A DNA stretch of 47,778 nt from Halobacteriales archaeon QS_4_70_19. GTDB taxonomy: Archaea; Halobacteriota; Halobacteria; Halobacteriales; Haloarculaceae. A model generated the notes under the pieces. The model was not told the DNA's origin and searched no databases. It saw nothing but the letters and a program-made list of their open reading frames with translations. Every line of letters starts with the position of its first letter. Positions within the stretch are counted from its first letter, which is position 1. The position numbers and the translations under genes are program-made. The stretch lies in NCBI GenBank assembly GCA_003020985.1, contig PXRM01000043.1:1-47778 (forward strand), read 5' to 3'. Positions 1-9,146 of the stretch are shown piece after piece.

Positions 1-1
1 C

Positions 2-2335
2 GAGCCGGTCCAGCTCCCGGTCCTGCTCCTCCTCCGGGGGCAGCCGAGCAACACCCCGTGGCTCTCCGAGGCGCTGGGCGAGACCGTCGACGACGTGGTC
101 GAGCTCCCGACGGGGAAACTCGAACTCGACGCCCGGGTCGCCTCGCTCGCCCGCGACCGCAACATGTCGCTCGCCCTGGTCGACCAGCGCGACCGGCTCC
201 GGCTGTTCCAGCGTGCCATCGACGAGGCCTCGGTCGGCATCTCCATCACCGACAACCGCCGCGAGGACAACCCGCTGGTCTACGTCAACGAGCGGTTCGT
301 GGAGCTGACCGGCTACGACACGGCGGATGTTCTCGGCCGCAACTGCCGGTTTCTCCAGGGGCCCGACACGGACCCGGAGCCGGTCGCCGAACTCCGCCGA
401 GCTGTCGACGCCGGCGAGTCGACCCGCGTCCGGCTCCTGAACTACCGGCAGGACGGGACGCCGTTCTGGAACCGGGTGACCGTCGCCCCCGTCCGGGACG
501 GCGAGGGGACCATCACCCACTACGTCGGCTTCCAGCAGGACGTGACCGAGGAGCTGGAGCGCGAGCGCCGGTACGCGGCCATCCTCGACAACGCCGACCA
601 GTTAGCGGGGCTGCTGGAACCGGACGGGACGCTCATCGAGGCCAATGCGGCCGCGCTCGCCACCATCGGTGCCGACCGCGAGGACGTGGTCGGGCGGCCG
701 TTCCCCGAGATCGAGTGGTTCGACGACGCGACCCGCCCGGTCATCGAGGACGCCGTCGAGCGGGCCGTCGACGGCGAGCTGGTCCGGGGAGAGTTCGACC
801 TCACGCTCGGCGGGACGGACCGCACGCTGGCGTTCACGCTCAACCCGGTGACCGACGCCAACGGCGCGGTCGAGTTCGTCGTCGTGGAGGGGCGCGACGT
901 CACGCCGCTGAAGCGACGCGAGCGCGAACTCCACGAGGAGCAGGCCGTCATGGGAGGCGTCCTCGACGCCGTCCCGGACATCTTCTATCTGTTCGACGAG
1001 GACGGCACCTACCTTCGCTGGAACGACCAGTTCAACGAGGTGACGGGCTGTTCGGACGAGCAGATCCGCGAGCGCGGCCCGTTCTCGTTCATCCCCGAGG
1101 ACGACCGGACGCGGGTGGCCGAGGCGCTTTCGCTCGTCACGGAGGGGGAGGCGATGACCATTCGGACGGAGCTCGTCACGCTCGACGGCGAGCGCCTCCC
1201 ATACGAGTTCGCCAACGCCCGCGTCCAGGTCGACGGGGAGACGGTCGGGTACGCCGGTATCGGTCGGGACGTCTCGGAGCGGGTCGCCCGCGAGCGCGAA
1301 CTGGAGCAGTTCGAGGCCATCATCCAGACCGCCTCCGACCCCATCTACGTGCTGGACCGGGACGGCTGCTTCACGCTCGTCAACGACGCGATGGTGGAGG
1401 TCGTGGGGCACGACCGGTCGGACCTGCTCGGCGCGCACGCCTCGGTGGTCATCCCCGAGGAGGCCATCCTGGAGGCGGAGGCCCTCATCGAACGACTGCT
1501 GACGTCGGACGCCTCCTACGAGACCCTGGAGACGACGGTCACGACGGCCGAGGGCGACGTCCGCCTGTTCGAGGTGAACATCACGCTCCTCCCGACTGCC
1601 GACGGTTCGGTCCCCGGGACGGTCGGGGTCTGCCGCGACGTGACGGAGCTCCGCCGGAGCGAGCGCCGGCTCTCCGTCTTCGACCGGGTGCTGCGCCACA
1701 ACCTCCGCAACAAGATGAACATCATCCTGGCGCGGGCCGCACACGTCGAGGAGGGCTGTGCGGACCCGGCGGTACAGGCCGAGGCGATCAGACAGGCGGG
1801 CGAGGAACTCCTGGCGCTCAGCGACCGGACCCGACGGTTCCACCCCAGTATCGACTCGCAGGACGAGGCGACACCCGTCGACGTGGCGGCGCTCGCCCGC
1901 CGGGTCGCGACCGAGCACCGGGAGCAACACCCAGCGGTCACCATCACCGTCTCGGCCCCCGAGACGGCCCCGGTCCGCGGGCACGAGACGCTGGAGCTCG
2001 CGCTGGCCGAACTGGTGCAGAACGCCATCACCCACCACGACCGCGACCACCCGACCGTCGAACTCCGGGTCCGGCCCGACGAGAACCGGGTGACCGTCGA
2101 GGTTGTCGACGACGGGCCCAGCATCAGCGACCTGGAGCGGAGCGCGCTCGAACGCGGCCACGAGACCCCGCTCGACCACGCCACCGGCCTCGGCCTCTGG
2201 TTCGTCCGCTGGACCGTCACCAACGTCGGCGGCGAGATCGAGATCGAGGAGAACGAGCCCCGCGGGAGCGTCGTCCGACTGTCGCTCCGCCGGGCGGAGC
2301 AGCCGACCGACGCGAGCGCCGCTATAGAGAACTGA
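2..2335 (+). CDS. LOV/PAS multi-domain sensor histidine kinase, 5' end outside the window
   Basis: The frame is open from base 2, so the start lies upstream. The first ~50 residues look like the end of a receiver-type domain. Next comes a PAS domain with the flavin-LOV signature GRNCRFLQG and the companion motif LLNYRQDGTPFWN, including the cysteine that forms the light-driven flavin adduct in LOV proteins. Three more PAS domains follow (around bases 560-900, 930-1290 and 1300-1650). Then come a HisKA-like phospho-acceptor segment (FDRVLRHNLRNKMNI) and a HATPase_c domain with an N-box (ELVQNAITHH), DDGPSI and GLGLWF. No membrane segment is visible, so it is probably a cytoplasmic light or redox sensor that autophosphorylates. 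Blue-light sensing is inferred from the motif. No response regulator gene follows inside the window. Confidence 0.9.
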   Translation, partial: EPVQLPVLLLLRGQPSNTPWLSEALGETVDDVVELPTGKLELDARVASLARDRNMSLALVDQRDRLRLFQRAIDEASVGISITDNRREDNPLVYVNERFVELTGYDTADVLGRNCRFLQGPDTDPEPVAELRRAVDAGESTRVRLLNYRQDGTPFWNRVTVAPVRDGEGTITHYVGFQQDVTEELERERRYAAILDNADQLAGLLEPDGTLIEANAAALATIGADREDVVGRPFPEIEWFDDATRPVIEDAVERAVDGELVRGEFDLTLGGTDRTLAFTLNPVTDANGAVEFVVVEGRDVTPLKRRERELHEEQAVMGGVLDAVPDIFYLFDEDGTYLRWNDQFNEVTGCSDEQIRERGPFSFIPEDDRTRVAEALSLVTEGEAMTIRTELVTLDGERLPYEFANARVQVDGETVGYAGIGRDVSERVARERELEQFEAIIQTASDPIYVLDRDGCFTLVNDAMVEVVGHDRSDLLGAHASVVIPEEAILEAEALIERLLTSDASYETLETTVTTAEGDVRLFEVNITLLPTADGSVPGTVGVCRDVTELRRSERRLSVFDRVLRHNLRNKMNIILARAAHVEEGCADPAVQAEAIRQAGEELLALSDRTRRFHPSIDSQDEATPVDVAALARRVATEHREQHPAVTITVSAPETAPVRGHETLELALAELVQNAITHHDRDHPTVELRVRPDENRVTVEVVDDGPSISDLERSALERGHETPLDHATGLGLWFVRWTVTNVGGEIEIEENEPRGSVVRLSLRRAEQPTDASAAIEN

Positions 2336-2477
2336 CTGGTTCAAGTCACGTACGACCGGAGTAATGGTTGTATATCCGGAGTAGATCGATTGTATTCCAC
2401 CTTTCCGGAAAACAAGCCCGTTACGGCGCGGCCGCCGGGTCATCGTCCGGCCGCCGTCCACGGCCGGACCCCGGCGC

Positions 2478-5400
2478 TCAGTCGTCGCCGGCCGCGGCCT
2501 CCGCCTCGGGGTCGGCCTCGCCCCGCAGTTCGGCCACGCGCTCGTTGGCGCGCTCGCGCAGTTCCGCCCGCTCGCGCTCGCGCTCGGCACGCGGCCCCTC
2601 CAGGTCCACGTCGAGGTGGTCCCGGAGGTACCGGCCCGTGTGCGAGTCGTCCTGCCGGGCGACGTGCTCGGGCGTGCCCTGCGCGACGACGCGGCCGCCG
2701 CCCTCGCCGCCCTCCGGCCCGAGGTCGATGATCTCGTCGGCGTTCTTCACGAGGTCGAGTTCATGTTCGACGACGACCACCGTGTTGCCGGCGTCGGTCA
2801 GCCGGTGGAGCACGTCGATGAGCTTGCGCTCGTCGGCGCTGTGGAGGCCGGTCGTCGGCTCGTCGAGGAGGTAGAGCGCCTCGCCGCGGTCCTTCTTGCC
2901 CAGCTCCTCGGCGAGCTTCACGCGCTGGGCCTCGCCGCCCGACAGGGTGGTGGAGGGCTGGCCCAGCCGCATGTAGTCCAGCCCGACGTCCATCAGGAGC
3001 TGGAGCCGGCGGCGGATGCCGCTGTGCCCCTCGAAGAACCCGTGGGCCTCCTCGACGCTCATGTCGAGCACGTCCGCGATGGTGGCGTCCTTGTAGGTGA
3101 CGTCGAGGGTCTCGTCGTTGTAGCGCGCGCCGTCGCAGTCCTCGCAGGGGACGTACACGTCCGACAGGAAGTTCATGTCGATCTTGACGGTCCCCTGGCC
3201 GCCACAGCCCTCGCAGCGGCCGCCCTTCACGTTGAACGAGAAGCGGCCCTTCTCGTAGCCGCGCTGTTTGGCGAGCTTCGTCCCGGCGAACAGCTCCCGG
3301 ATGTGGTCGAAGACGCCGGTGTACGTCGCCGGGTTCGAGCGCGGCGTGCGGCCGATGGGGGACTGGTCGATGAGCCGGACCGTCTCGACGCCCTCGTACT
3401 CGATGTCGTCGTGGTCGCCCGGACTGACGTCCGTGTCATTCATCCGGCGGACGAGTCCCTTGTAGAGGATCTCGTGGAGCAGCGTCGACTTCCCGGAGCC
3501 GGAGACGCCCGTGATGGCCGTGAAGTTGCCCAGCGGAACCTCGACGTCGAGGTCCTTCAGGTTGTGCTGGCGGGCCCCCCGGACGTGGATGTGGCCGTCC
3601 GCCTCGCGGCGCTCGTCGGGCACGGGGATGGCCCGCCGGCCGGCGAGGTAGTCGCCGGTCACGGAGCGGGGCTCGGACATCACGTCCGCCACGTCCCCGT
3701 TGACGACGACCTCGCCGCCCCGCTTGCCGGGGCCGGGCCCCATGTCGATGACGTCGTCCGCGCGCCACATCGTCTCCTCGTCGTGCTCGACGACGACGAG
3801 CGTGTTGCCCAGGTCGCGCAGCCCCTCCAGCGTGTCCAGCAGTTTGTCGTTGTCGCGCTGGTGGAGGCCGATGGACGGCTCGTCGAGGACGTACAGCACG
3901 CCCACGAGGCCGGAGCCGACCTGTGTCGCCAGCCGGATGCGCTGGCTCTCCCCGCCCGAGAGGGTCGAGGCCTCGCGGTCGAGGGTGAGGTACTCCAGCC
4001 CCACCTCGTCCATGAAGCCCAGCCGCGCCCGGATCTCCTTGAGGATCTCCTCGGCGATGGTCCGCTCGCGCGTCGTGAGTTCCTCCTCTAGGCCCTCGAA
4101 GTGGTCCAGGGCGTCCCCGATGGAGAGCCGGTTGACCTCGGCGAGCGACGTGCCCGCGACGAGGACTGCCCGCGATTCGGGTTTCAGACGCGAGCCCTCG
4201 CAGGCCGGACACGTCGTCGTGGCCATGTACGTCTCGATGTGGTCGCGGGTGCCGTCGGAGTCCGTCTCGACGTACCGGCGCGACAGGTTCGGGATGACGC
4301 CCTCGAACGGTTTCTGCTTGCGCCGGGTGCCGTTCTTCGTCCGGCGCTCGAACACGACCGCCTCGTCGGTCCCGTAGACGAAGGCGTCCTGGACCTCGGG
4401 GTCGAGCGCCTCGAACGGGGTGTCCAGCGAGAGGCCGAAGTGCTCGGCCACCGCGTCCAGCCGCGTCCGGTAGTACGACCGCGAGTAGCTCCAGGGCTCG
4501 AACACGTCACGCAGCGGCTTCGACGGGTCCCGGATGACGAGGTCCGGGTCGACCTCCTTCGTCTCGCCGATGCCCTCGCACTCCGGGCACGCGCCGTGGG
4601 GCGAGTTGAAGGAGAACGACCGCGTCTCGATCTCCGGCAGGTCGATGCCACAGTGCGTGCAGGCGAGTTCCTCGGAGAAGGAGACGACCAGCCGGTCGTC
4701 GGCCGGCGCGTCCCCGTCGCCCTCGTCGCCGGCGAGGTCGCCGGTCGAGCGCGTCTCGCTCCCGAGGTCGACGCCCTCGGGCGGGTCCGGCAGGACGAGT
4801 TTGAGGACGCCGTCGGCCTCCTCGAGGGCGGTCTCGACCGAATCGGTGATTCGCGAGCGCGCCTCGGGCGAGACCTTCACCCGGTCGACGACCACGTCGA
4901 CGGTGTGGTTGTAGTTCTCGTCGAGGGCCGGTTTCTCGACCGCGAGGTCGTACTCCTCGCCGTCGACCTCGACGCGGGAGTAGCCCTCGGCGACGAGTTC
5001 GTCGAACAGGTCCGCGAACGCGCCCTTCTGGTCGCGGACGACCGGCGCGCACAGCTTCGCCCGCGTCCCCGCGGGGAGTTCGAGGATGCGGTCGACCATG
5101 TTCGAGGCGGACTGCTCGCCGACCTCGCGGCCACACTCCGGGCAGTGGGGCGTGCCGACGCGGGCATACAGCAGGCGGAGGTAGTCGTGCAGTTCGGTGA
5201 CGGTCCCGACCGTCGAGCGGGGGTTGTTGGCGGCGTTCTTCTGGTCGATGGAGATGGCCGGGGAGAGCCCCTCGACGGTCTCGACCTGGGGCTTGTCCAT
5301 CTGGCCCAGGAAGTTGCGGGCGTAGGCGGACAGCGACTCGATGTAGCGGCGCTGCCCCTCGGCGTAGACGGTCTCGAAGGCGAGCGAGGACTTCCCGGAC

Positions 5401-5507
5401 CCGGAGAGCCCCGTCACCACCGTGAACTCCTCGCGGGGGATGCGCACGTCGAGGTCCGCGAGGTTGTGCTCCTCCGCGCCGCGGACCTCGATGTACTCCT
5501 TGGTCAT
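2478..5507 (-). CDS. uvrA: UvrABC excision nuclease subunit A
   Basis: UvrA is the DNA-damage recognition ATPase of bacterial-type nucleotide excision repair, which haloarchaea possess. The product is 1009 residues. It has two ABC modules, with Walker A motifs [13 protein letters not shown] (near residue 35) and [13 protein letters not shown] (near 670), and signatures [12 protein letters not shown] and [12 protein letters not shown]. Zinc-finger cysteines are visible in [18 protein letters not shown]...CPECEG, and CEGCGGQG...CEDCDG. I chose the ATG giving [15 protein letters not shown] because family alignment begins there. The frame stays open 21 codons further upstream, but that part is Arg/Pro-rich and unlike the family. 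The tail is acidic. Neither uvrB nor uvrC is adjacent. Confidence 0.97.
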   Translation of the reverse strand: MTKEYIEVRGAEEHNLADLDVRIPREEFTVVTGLSGSGKSSLAFETVYAEGQRRYIESLSAYARNFLGQMDKPQVETVEGLSPAISIDQKNAANNPRSTVGTVTELHDYLRLLYARVGTPHCPECGREVGEQSASNMVDRILELPAGTRAKLCAPVVRDQKGAFADLFDELVAEGYSRVEVDGEEYDLAVEKPALDENYNHTVDVVVDRVKVSPEARSRITDSVETALEEADGVLKLVLPDPPEGVDLGSETRSTGDLAGDEGDGDAPADDRLVVSFSEELACTHCGIDLPEIETRSFSFNSPHGACPECEGIGETKEVDPDLVIRDPSKPLRDVFEPWSYSRSYYRTRLDAVAEHFGLSLDTPFEALDPEVQDAFVYGTDEAVVFERRTKNGTRRKQKPFEGVIPNLSRRYVETDSDGTRDHIETYMATTTCPACEGSRLKPESRAVLVAGTSLAEVNRLSIGDALDHFEGLEEELTTRERTIAEEILKEIRARLGFMDEVGLEYLTLDREASTLSGGESQRIRLATQVGSGLVGVLYVLDEPSIGLHQRDNDKLLDTLEGLRDLGNTLVVVEHDEETMWRADDVIDMGPGPGKRGGEVVVNGDVADVMSEPRSVTGDYLAGRRAIPVPDERREADGHIHVRGARQHNLKDLDVEVPLGNFTAITGVSGSGKSTLLHEILYKGLVRRMNDTDVSPGDHDDIEYEGVETVRLIDQSPIGRTPRSNPATYTGVFDHIRELFAGTKLAKQRGYEKGRFSFNVKGGRCEGCGGQGTVKIDMNFLSDVYVPCEDCDGARYNDETLDVTYKDATIADVLDMSVEEAHGFFEGHSGIRRRLQLLMDVGLDYMRLGQPSTTLSGGEAQRVKLAEELGKKDRGEALYLLDEPTTGLHSADERKLIDVLHRLTDAGNTVVVVEHELDLVKNADEIIDLGPEGGEGGGRVVAQGTPEHVARQDDSHTGRYLRDHLDVDLEGPRAERERERAELRERANERVAELRGEADPEAEAAAGDD

Positions 5508-5594
5508 CGGATAGTCGGTGGAGGGCGAGGGGGAAAACGTCCGCGGTCGCGGGCGCGTGCGCACGATCACTGGTCCGGCTCGCGGGGACAGTGG

Positions 5595-5638
5595 GACCGC
5601 GAGGGCCGCTCCCGACGAGACCGCGAGGGCCGCTCCCG
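5595..5638. repeat. 20-bp direct repeat, two copies, period 24
   Basis: The 20-base unit gaccgcgagggccgctcccg occurs at 5595-5614 and again at 5619-5638. It sits between the maoC-like gene and uvrA, and the second copy ends one base before the maoC stop codon at 5640-5642. It is probably a local slippage duplication in the 3' end of the minus-strand transcript. Confidence 0.9.
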
Positions 5639-5639
5639 G

Positions 5640-6107
5640 CTACTCGCCCGCGGGCGCCTCGTCCAGCGGCTCGCGGCGCTTCACCATCCCGAGCCCGATC
5701 CAGGTGATGACCTCCTCGCCGTCCTGGTTGATGCCGGTCATGCGGGAGTTGACCCGGCCGCGCGCCGGGTCCGTCGGGTGGGGCTCCTTCTCGATGATCT
5801 CGACGCGGACGGTGAGCTCGTCGCCGGGGTAGACCGGCTGCTTCCAGCGGAGTTCGTCGACGCCAGCCGCCCCGAGCGACGCCTGGTCCTCCAGCACGCC
5901 GTCAACGAGCAGCCGCATGCACGCGCTGGCGGTGTGCCAGCCCGAGGCCGCCAGCGAGCCGAAGATGGACTCTTTGGCCGCCTCCTCGTCCGTGTGGAAC
6001 GGCTGCGGGTCGTACTGCTCGGCGAACTTGACCATCTCCGCCTTCGTCATCTCGTAGGTGCCGTGCTCGGTCACGTCGCCGACCTCGATGTCCTCGTAGT
6101 AGCGCAT
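5640..6107 (-). CDS. MaoC-family (R)-hydratase-like hotdog protein
   Basis: The 155-residue product is a single-hotdog MaoC protein. The family hydrates trans-2-enoyl-CoA to (R)-3-hydroxyacyl-CoA. The diagnostic stretch is FAEQYDPQPFHTDEEAA (near residues 28-44), which contains the catalytic Asp/His pair. It is followed by FGSLAASGWHTASACMRLLV and a C-terminal strand with RGRVNSRMTGINQDGEEVIT. Length and start (MRYYEDIEVGDV) fit the family. In haloarchaea such proteins are linked to fatty-acid or polyhydroxyalkanoate metabolism, but no such gene is adjacent here. It lies downstream of the divergent LURP-one-like gene and upstream of uvrA on the same strand, with a gap of about 130 bases before uvrA ends its own frame region. 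The physiological substrate is unknown. Confidence 0.92.
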   Translation of the reverse strand: MRYYEDIEVGDVTEHGTYEMTKAEMVKFAEQYDPQPFHTDEEAAKESIFGSLAASGWHTASACMRLLVDGVLEDQASLGAAGVDELRWKQPVYPGDELTVRVEIIEKEPHPTDPARGRVNSRMTGINQDGEEVITWIGLGMVKRREPLDEAPAGE

Positions 6108-6170
6108 ACCCGGGCGTCGCGCGGGGTCGGCAAGTGGCTGTCGACGGCGGCGAGGCAGGTGCAGCGGGAA

Positions 6171-6180
6171 GACATATGCC
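6171..6180 (+). promoter_or_regulatory. TATA-like box for the LURP-one/YxjI-like gene
   Basis: The sequence gacatatgcc is centred about 27 bases before the ATG at 6203, the spacing of haloarchaeal leaderless promoters. This supports 6203 as the start rather than the in-frame ATG at 6176, which lies inside the box. Confidence 0.55.
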
Positions 6181-6202
6181 CGGGCCCGTGCCAGCGCCGG
6201 GC

Positions 6203-6823
6203 ATGAGCAACTCCCGGCCCGAGGAGACGGACATGGCGACCGAGGTCGGCGACGAGGACCGCGACGTCATCGGCGGGATCGACCTCTCGGACGACGAGTA
6301 CGTCGTCACGCAGGCCTGGGTCCGGTCGAAGTACCGGGTCGACGACGCCGACGGGAACGTCGTCCTCCGGGGGAAGAAGAAGCGATTCCGGATGAAGGAG
6401 GACTTCCCGTTCACGACGCCCGACGGCGACGTGGCGTTCCGGGTGAAGGCCCAGAACATCATGGACGTGGCCGGGGACTACAACCTGGTCGACGAGGCCT
6501 CCGGCGAGCCGTTCGCCGTCATCGAGAAGGAGTTCACCCTGTTCCAGCACGTCTACCGCATCCGCTCGCCCGAGGGCGACCTCTGGGCCACCATCGAGTC
6601 GGAGTCGGCGGCGGTGATGGCGCTCAAGTCGTACGTCGGCCTGCTGAGCATCATCCCCCACTCCTACACCATCACCGACGCGTCCGGGTCGCGCATCGGG
6701 ACCATCGAGGAGCGGTTCTCCCTGCGCGACACGTACGACGTCAGCCTCGACGACACCGGCGCGGTTCCCCGTGAGGCCATCATGGCGGCCGCCGTCGCCA
6801 TCGACGCCCTGGAGGAGAACTGA
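6203..6823 (+). CDS. LURP-one-related / YxjI-family protein
   Basis: The 206-residue product begins MSNSRPEETDMATEV. It then follows the beta-barrel pattern of LURP-one/YxjI (tubby-like) proteins: YVVTQAWVRSKYRVDDADG, FRVKAQNIMDVAGDY, AVIEKEFTLFQHVYRIR, and a C-terminal IGTIEERFSLRDTYDV followed by a helix (AIMAAAVAIDALEEN). No enzymatic residues are evident. The family is widespread with no defined function in archaea, and a membrane or lipid-binding role is only inferred from tubby relatives. The TATA-like box supports this start; in-frame ATGs at 6176 and 6233 are alternatives. It is transcribed divergently from the MaoC-like gene and converges on the SDR gene. Confidence 0.85.
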   Translation: MSNSRPEETDMATEVGDEDRDVIGGIDLSDDEYVVTQAWVRSKYRVDDADGNVVLRGKKKRFRMKEDFPFTTPDGDVAFRVKAQNIMDVAGDYNLVDEASGEPFAVIEKEFTLFQHVYRIRSPEGDLWATIESESAAVMALKSYVGLLSIIPHSYTITDASGSRIGTIEERFSLRDTYDVSLDDTGAVPREAIMAAAVAIDALEEN

Positions 6824-6896
6824 TAGAAGGGCGTGATAGACTCGGAGCAGCGTGTATTCTGGACTCGCATCGAAGATATCGTGACAACGTCCGTTC

Positions 6897-7676
6897 CTAC
6901 ACGTCCTCGGGCAGCCAGCCGCCGTCGACCTCCACGTTCTCGCCGGAGACGTAGTCGGCCGCGTCCGAGCAGAAGAACAGCATGGGGGCGGCCAGGTCCT
7001 CGTCGCGGGCCCACCGGCCGCGCGGCGCCTCGTCGGGGAACTCGTCGGAGTTCTCTACCACGTACGGCGAGATGGCGTTCACCGTGATGCCGTCGTCCTG
7101 GGTGTCGGCGGCGAGCATCCGCGTGAACATCAGGACGCCCGTCTTCGCCACGAAGTACGGGAAGTTCTTCGGGTGGACGAGGCCCTTCTCGCTGGAGGCG
7201 TAGCCGACGTTGACGATGCGGCCCCACCCCTGCTCGCGCATCCCGTCGAGCGCGCGCTGCGAGCAGATGGCCGTCCCGTTCAGGTTCGTCTCCAGCACGA
7301 GGTTCCAGCGGTCCCAGCCGATCTCCTCCCAGTGGGCGGGCGCGAACGTGCCGACGTTGTTGACGAGCACGTCGACGGTCCCGAGCGCCGCCTCGGCGGC
7401 GTCGAACAGCGCGTCCACGCTCTCCGGGTCGGTCACGTCGCCCTGGACGACGGTCGCCCCGGCGTCGCGCTCGCGGGCGCGCTCGGCCACGTCGGCGGCC
7501 GCCTCGTCGCTGGTCCGGTAGTGGACGGCCACGTCCGCGCCGGCGTCGGCCAGCGCCAGCAGCAGGCCGCTCCCCAGTCCCGTCGCGCTGCCCGTCACGA
7601 GCGCGGTCCGGTCCGAGAGGTCCGGCGCGATGTCGAGCGGCGTCTCGGTCTCGGCTCCCGCGTCGGTCTCCGTCAT
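6897..7676 (-). CDS. short-chain dehydrogenase/reductase (SDR) family oxidoreductase
   Basis: This is a 259-residue classical SDR. The Rossmann motif is TGSATGLGSG (about residues 30-39), the NNVG motif follows LGTVDVLV, the catalytic serine lies in VNVGYASSEKG, and the YxxxK pair is YFVAK (PYFVAKTGV). The C-terminus has the usual YVSGENVEVDGGW. The substrate cannot be read from sequence; FabG-type 3-oxoacyl reductases and sugar dehydrogenases share this layout. The start MTETDAGAETET gives a short acidic leader typical of haloarchaea. The same frame stays open for kilobases upstream, but that is an antisense artefact of high GC. It converges with the LURP-one-like gene. Confidence 0.93.
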   Translation of the reverse strand: MTETDAGAETETPLDIAPDLSDRTALVTGSATGLGSGLLLALADAGADVAVHYRTSDEAAADVAERARERDAGATVVQGDVTDPESVDALFDAAEAALGTVDVLVNNVGTFAPAHWEEIGWDRWNLVLETNLNGTAICSQRALDGMREQGWGRIVNVGYASSEKGLVHPKNFPYFVAKTGVLMFTRMLAADTQDDGITVNAISPYVVENSDEFPDEAPRGRWARDEDLAAPMLFFCSDAADYVSGENVEVDGGWLPEDV

Positions 7677-7768
7677 GGGCCCCCTTCGGGCGACGGGGAC
7701 AAAAGCGCCAGCAAGCACGTCCCCGGCGGGGGCCTTCCGTTCTCGCGCTCGGAGAACCCCCGTGGGTG

Positions 7769-7774
7769 TATATG
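7769..7774 (+). promoter_or_regulatory. TATA box of the 47-residue protein gene
   Basis: tatatg lies 24-29 bases before the ATG at 7798. This is the classic spacing for a leaderless haloarchaeal transcript, and it supports the small downstream frame as a real gene. Confidence 0.6.
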
Positions 7775-7797
7775 AGGTCGGTGTGCGTACCCGGAGT

Positions 7798-7941
7798 ATG
7801 GACTCCGAAACAGCGGCCTCGAACTCCGAACACATCCACCGCGCGCTGGAGACGGTGACGGACCCGAATGCCCGGTACCACCTCCGGCAGGCGCTCCAGT
7901 ACACCGTCGCTGCCGAGTCCGGCATCCGGTCGGACTCCTGA
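7798..7941 (+). CDS. small haloarchaeal protein of unknown function (47 aa)
   Basis: The 47-residue product begins MDSETAASNSEHIHRALE. It contains a helical stretch, NARYHLRQALQYTVAAES, of the kind seen in small conserved haloarchaeal proteins that accompany larger genes. There are no cysteines and no membrane segment. It is acidic with two predicted helices. Support comes from the TATA box at exactly leaderless spacing and the coding-like third-position GC. The function is unknown. It lies alone between the divergent SDR gene and the ROK kinase, which has its own promoter. Confidence 0.7.
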   Translation: MDSETAASNSEHIHRALETVTDPNARYHLRQALQYTVAAESGIRSDS

Positions 7942-8053
7942 CGCGCCGCCCCGTCGCGCTCCTCGCCCGGAACTCGCCGCGCCGGCCCGGACCCGTCGCT
8001 CGCGTCACACAGCGTGGGCCCCCCGTCGCCGGTCGCTCCCCGGGCGGGCGAGG

Positions 8054-8062
8054 GTTGATATG
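8054..8062 (+). promoter_or_regulatory. TATA-like box of the ROK kinase gene
   Basis: gttgatatg is centred about 27 bases before the ATG at 8085, consistent with a leaderless transcript and with that start codon. Confidence 0.5.
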
Positions 8063-8084
8063 TGCCGGGGGCCGCGGCGTCGGT

Positions 8085-9089
8085 ATGGAGTGGTACGCCG
8101 CCGTCGACCTCGGGGCGACGAACACGCGCGCGCTGGTCGCCGACACCGACGGGACAGCGCACGGGCGGGCCCGTCGGCCGACGCCGCAGGCCGACGGCCA
8201 GGCGATCACGCGGGCGGTGGTGGCCACGCTCGAGCGGGCCCGTGACGCCGCTGGCGTCGCACCGGACGCGCTCGCGGCGATCGGGGTCGGCAGCATCGGT
8301 CCGCTCGACACCGACGCGGGCGCCGTGGTCGCGCCGCCGAACGTCCCCGCGGACCGCATCGAACTCGAGGCTGCCCTCTCCGAGCGGACCGGCGCCCCCG
8401 TCACCCTCCGGAACGACGCCATCGCGGGGGTCCGGGGCGAGCGCCGGTTTACCGACGCGCCGGAGAACACGGTCTATCTGACACTCTCGACGGGCGTGGG
8501 CGCCGGCGTCGCCGTCGACGGGCACGTCCTCCACGGTCACCGCGGGAACGCCGCCGAGGTCGGCCACCTCTCGCTCGTGCCCGGTGGGCGCCCCTGCGGC
8601 TGTGGCGGGACGGGGCACTGGGAGGCGTACTGCTCCGGGGCCGGTATCGCTGCCCACGCCCGGTCGCTCGCGACCGACCACCCGACGCGCCTCGACCCCG
8701 ACGAACTCGACGCGGCGGCGGTGTTCGCGGCCGCCGACCCGGACACGGTGACGGCCTCGGTCGCGGAGACGGATGCCGTCGAACGACTCTCCACCGACCT
8801 CCCCGAGGCGCCCCCCGACGGCGAGGGGGACGCACTCGCCACTCGCGTCGTCGCGGACGCCGTCCGCGTGAACGCCCGGGGGGTGGCGGCGCTGGCCCAC
8901 GCCTACGCGCCCGAGCTCATCTCCGTCGGCGGCACGGTCGCCCTGTCCAACTCCGACCTGCTGGTGGACCCGCTCCCGGACCTGCTCGCGACGGCCGGCC
9001 TCGCGGTCCCCGCACCGGACGTGCGCGAGACGCCGCTGGACGGGGACGCCGTCATCCGCGGGGCGCTGGCCTCCGTCCTCCCCGAGTGA
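8085..9089 (+). CDS. ROK-family sugar kinase (glucokinase-like)
   Basis: The 334-residue product has the ATP phosphate-binding motif AAVDLGATNTRALVAD at the N-terminus. The catalytic region is RNDAIAGVRGERRF, and LSTGVGAGV follows. The ROK signature with its zinc site is GHLSLVPGGRPCGCGGTGHW plus the next cysteine in AYCSG. These place it with ROK glucokinases and N-acylhexosamine kinases rather than regulators, since there is no N-terminal HTH. The phosphorylated sugar cannot be decided; glucose is the most common assignment in haloarchaea. It has its own promoter and is followed by the exported LVIVD-repeat genes, with no transporter nearby. Confidence 0.93.
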   Translation: MEWYAAVDLGATNTRALVADTDGTAHGRARRPTPQADGQAITRAVVATLERARDAAGVAPDALAAIGVGSIGPLDTDAGAVVAPPNVPADRIELEAALSERTGAPVTLRNDAIAGVRGERRFTDAPENTVYLTLSTGVGAGVAVDGHVLHGHRGNAAEVGHLSLVPGGRPCGCGGTGHWEAYCSGAGIAAHARSLATDHPTRLDPDELDAAAVFAAADPDTVTASVAETDAVERLSTDLPEAPPDGEGDALATRVVADAVRVNARGVAALAHAYAPELISVGGTVALSNSDLLVDPLPDLLATAGLAVPAPDVRETPLDGDAVIRGALASVLPE

Positions 9090-9146
9090 GTGCCGGGTCG
9101 TCCGTCGACCACAACCCATACGCCCGCCCGGCACCTCGTGTCGGCG

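Noticed and set aside
2616..6206. Long plus-strand frames opposite uvrA and the MaoC-like gene
   Set aside because: They are Val/Leu/Arg/Asp-rich antisense artefacts with no domain. The minus-strand genes are unambiguous.
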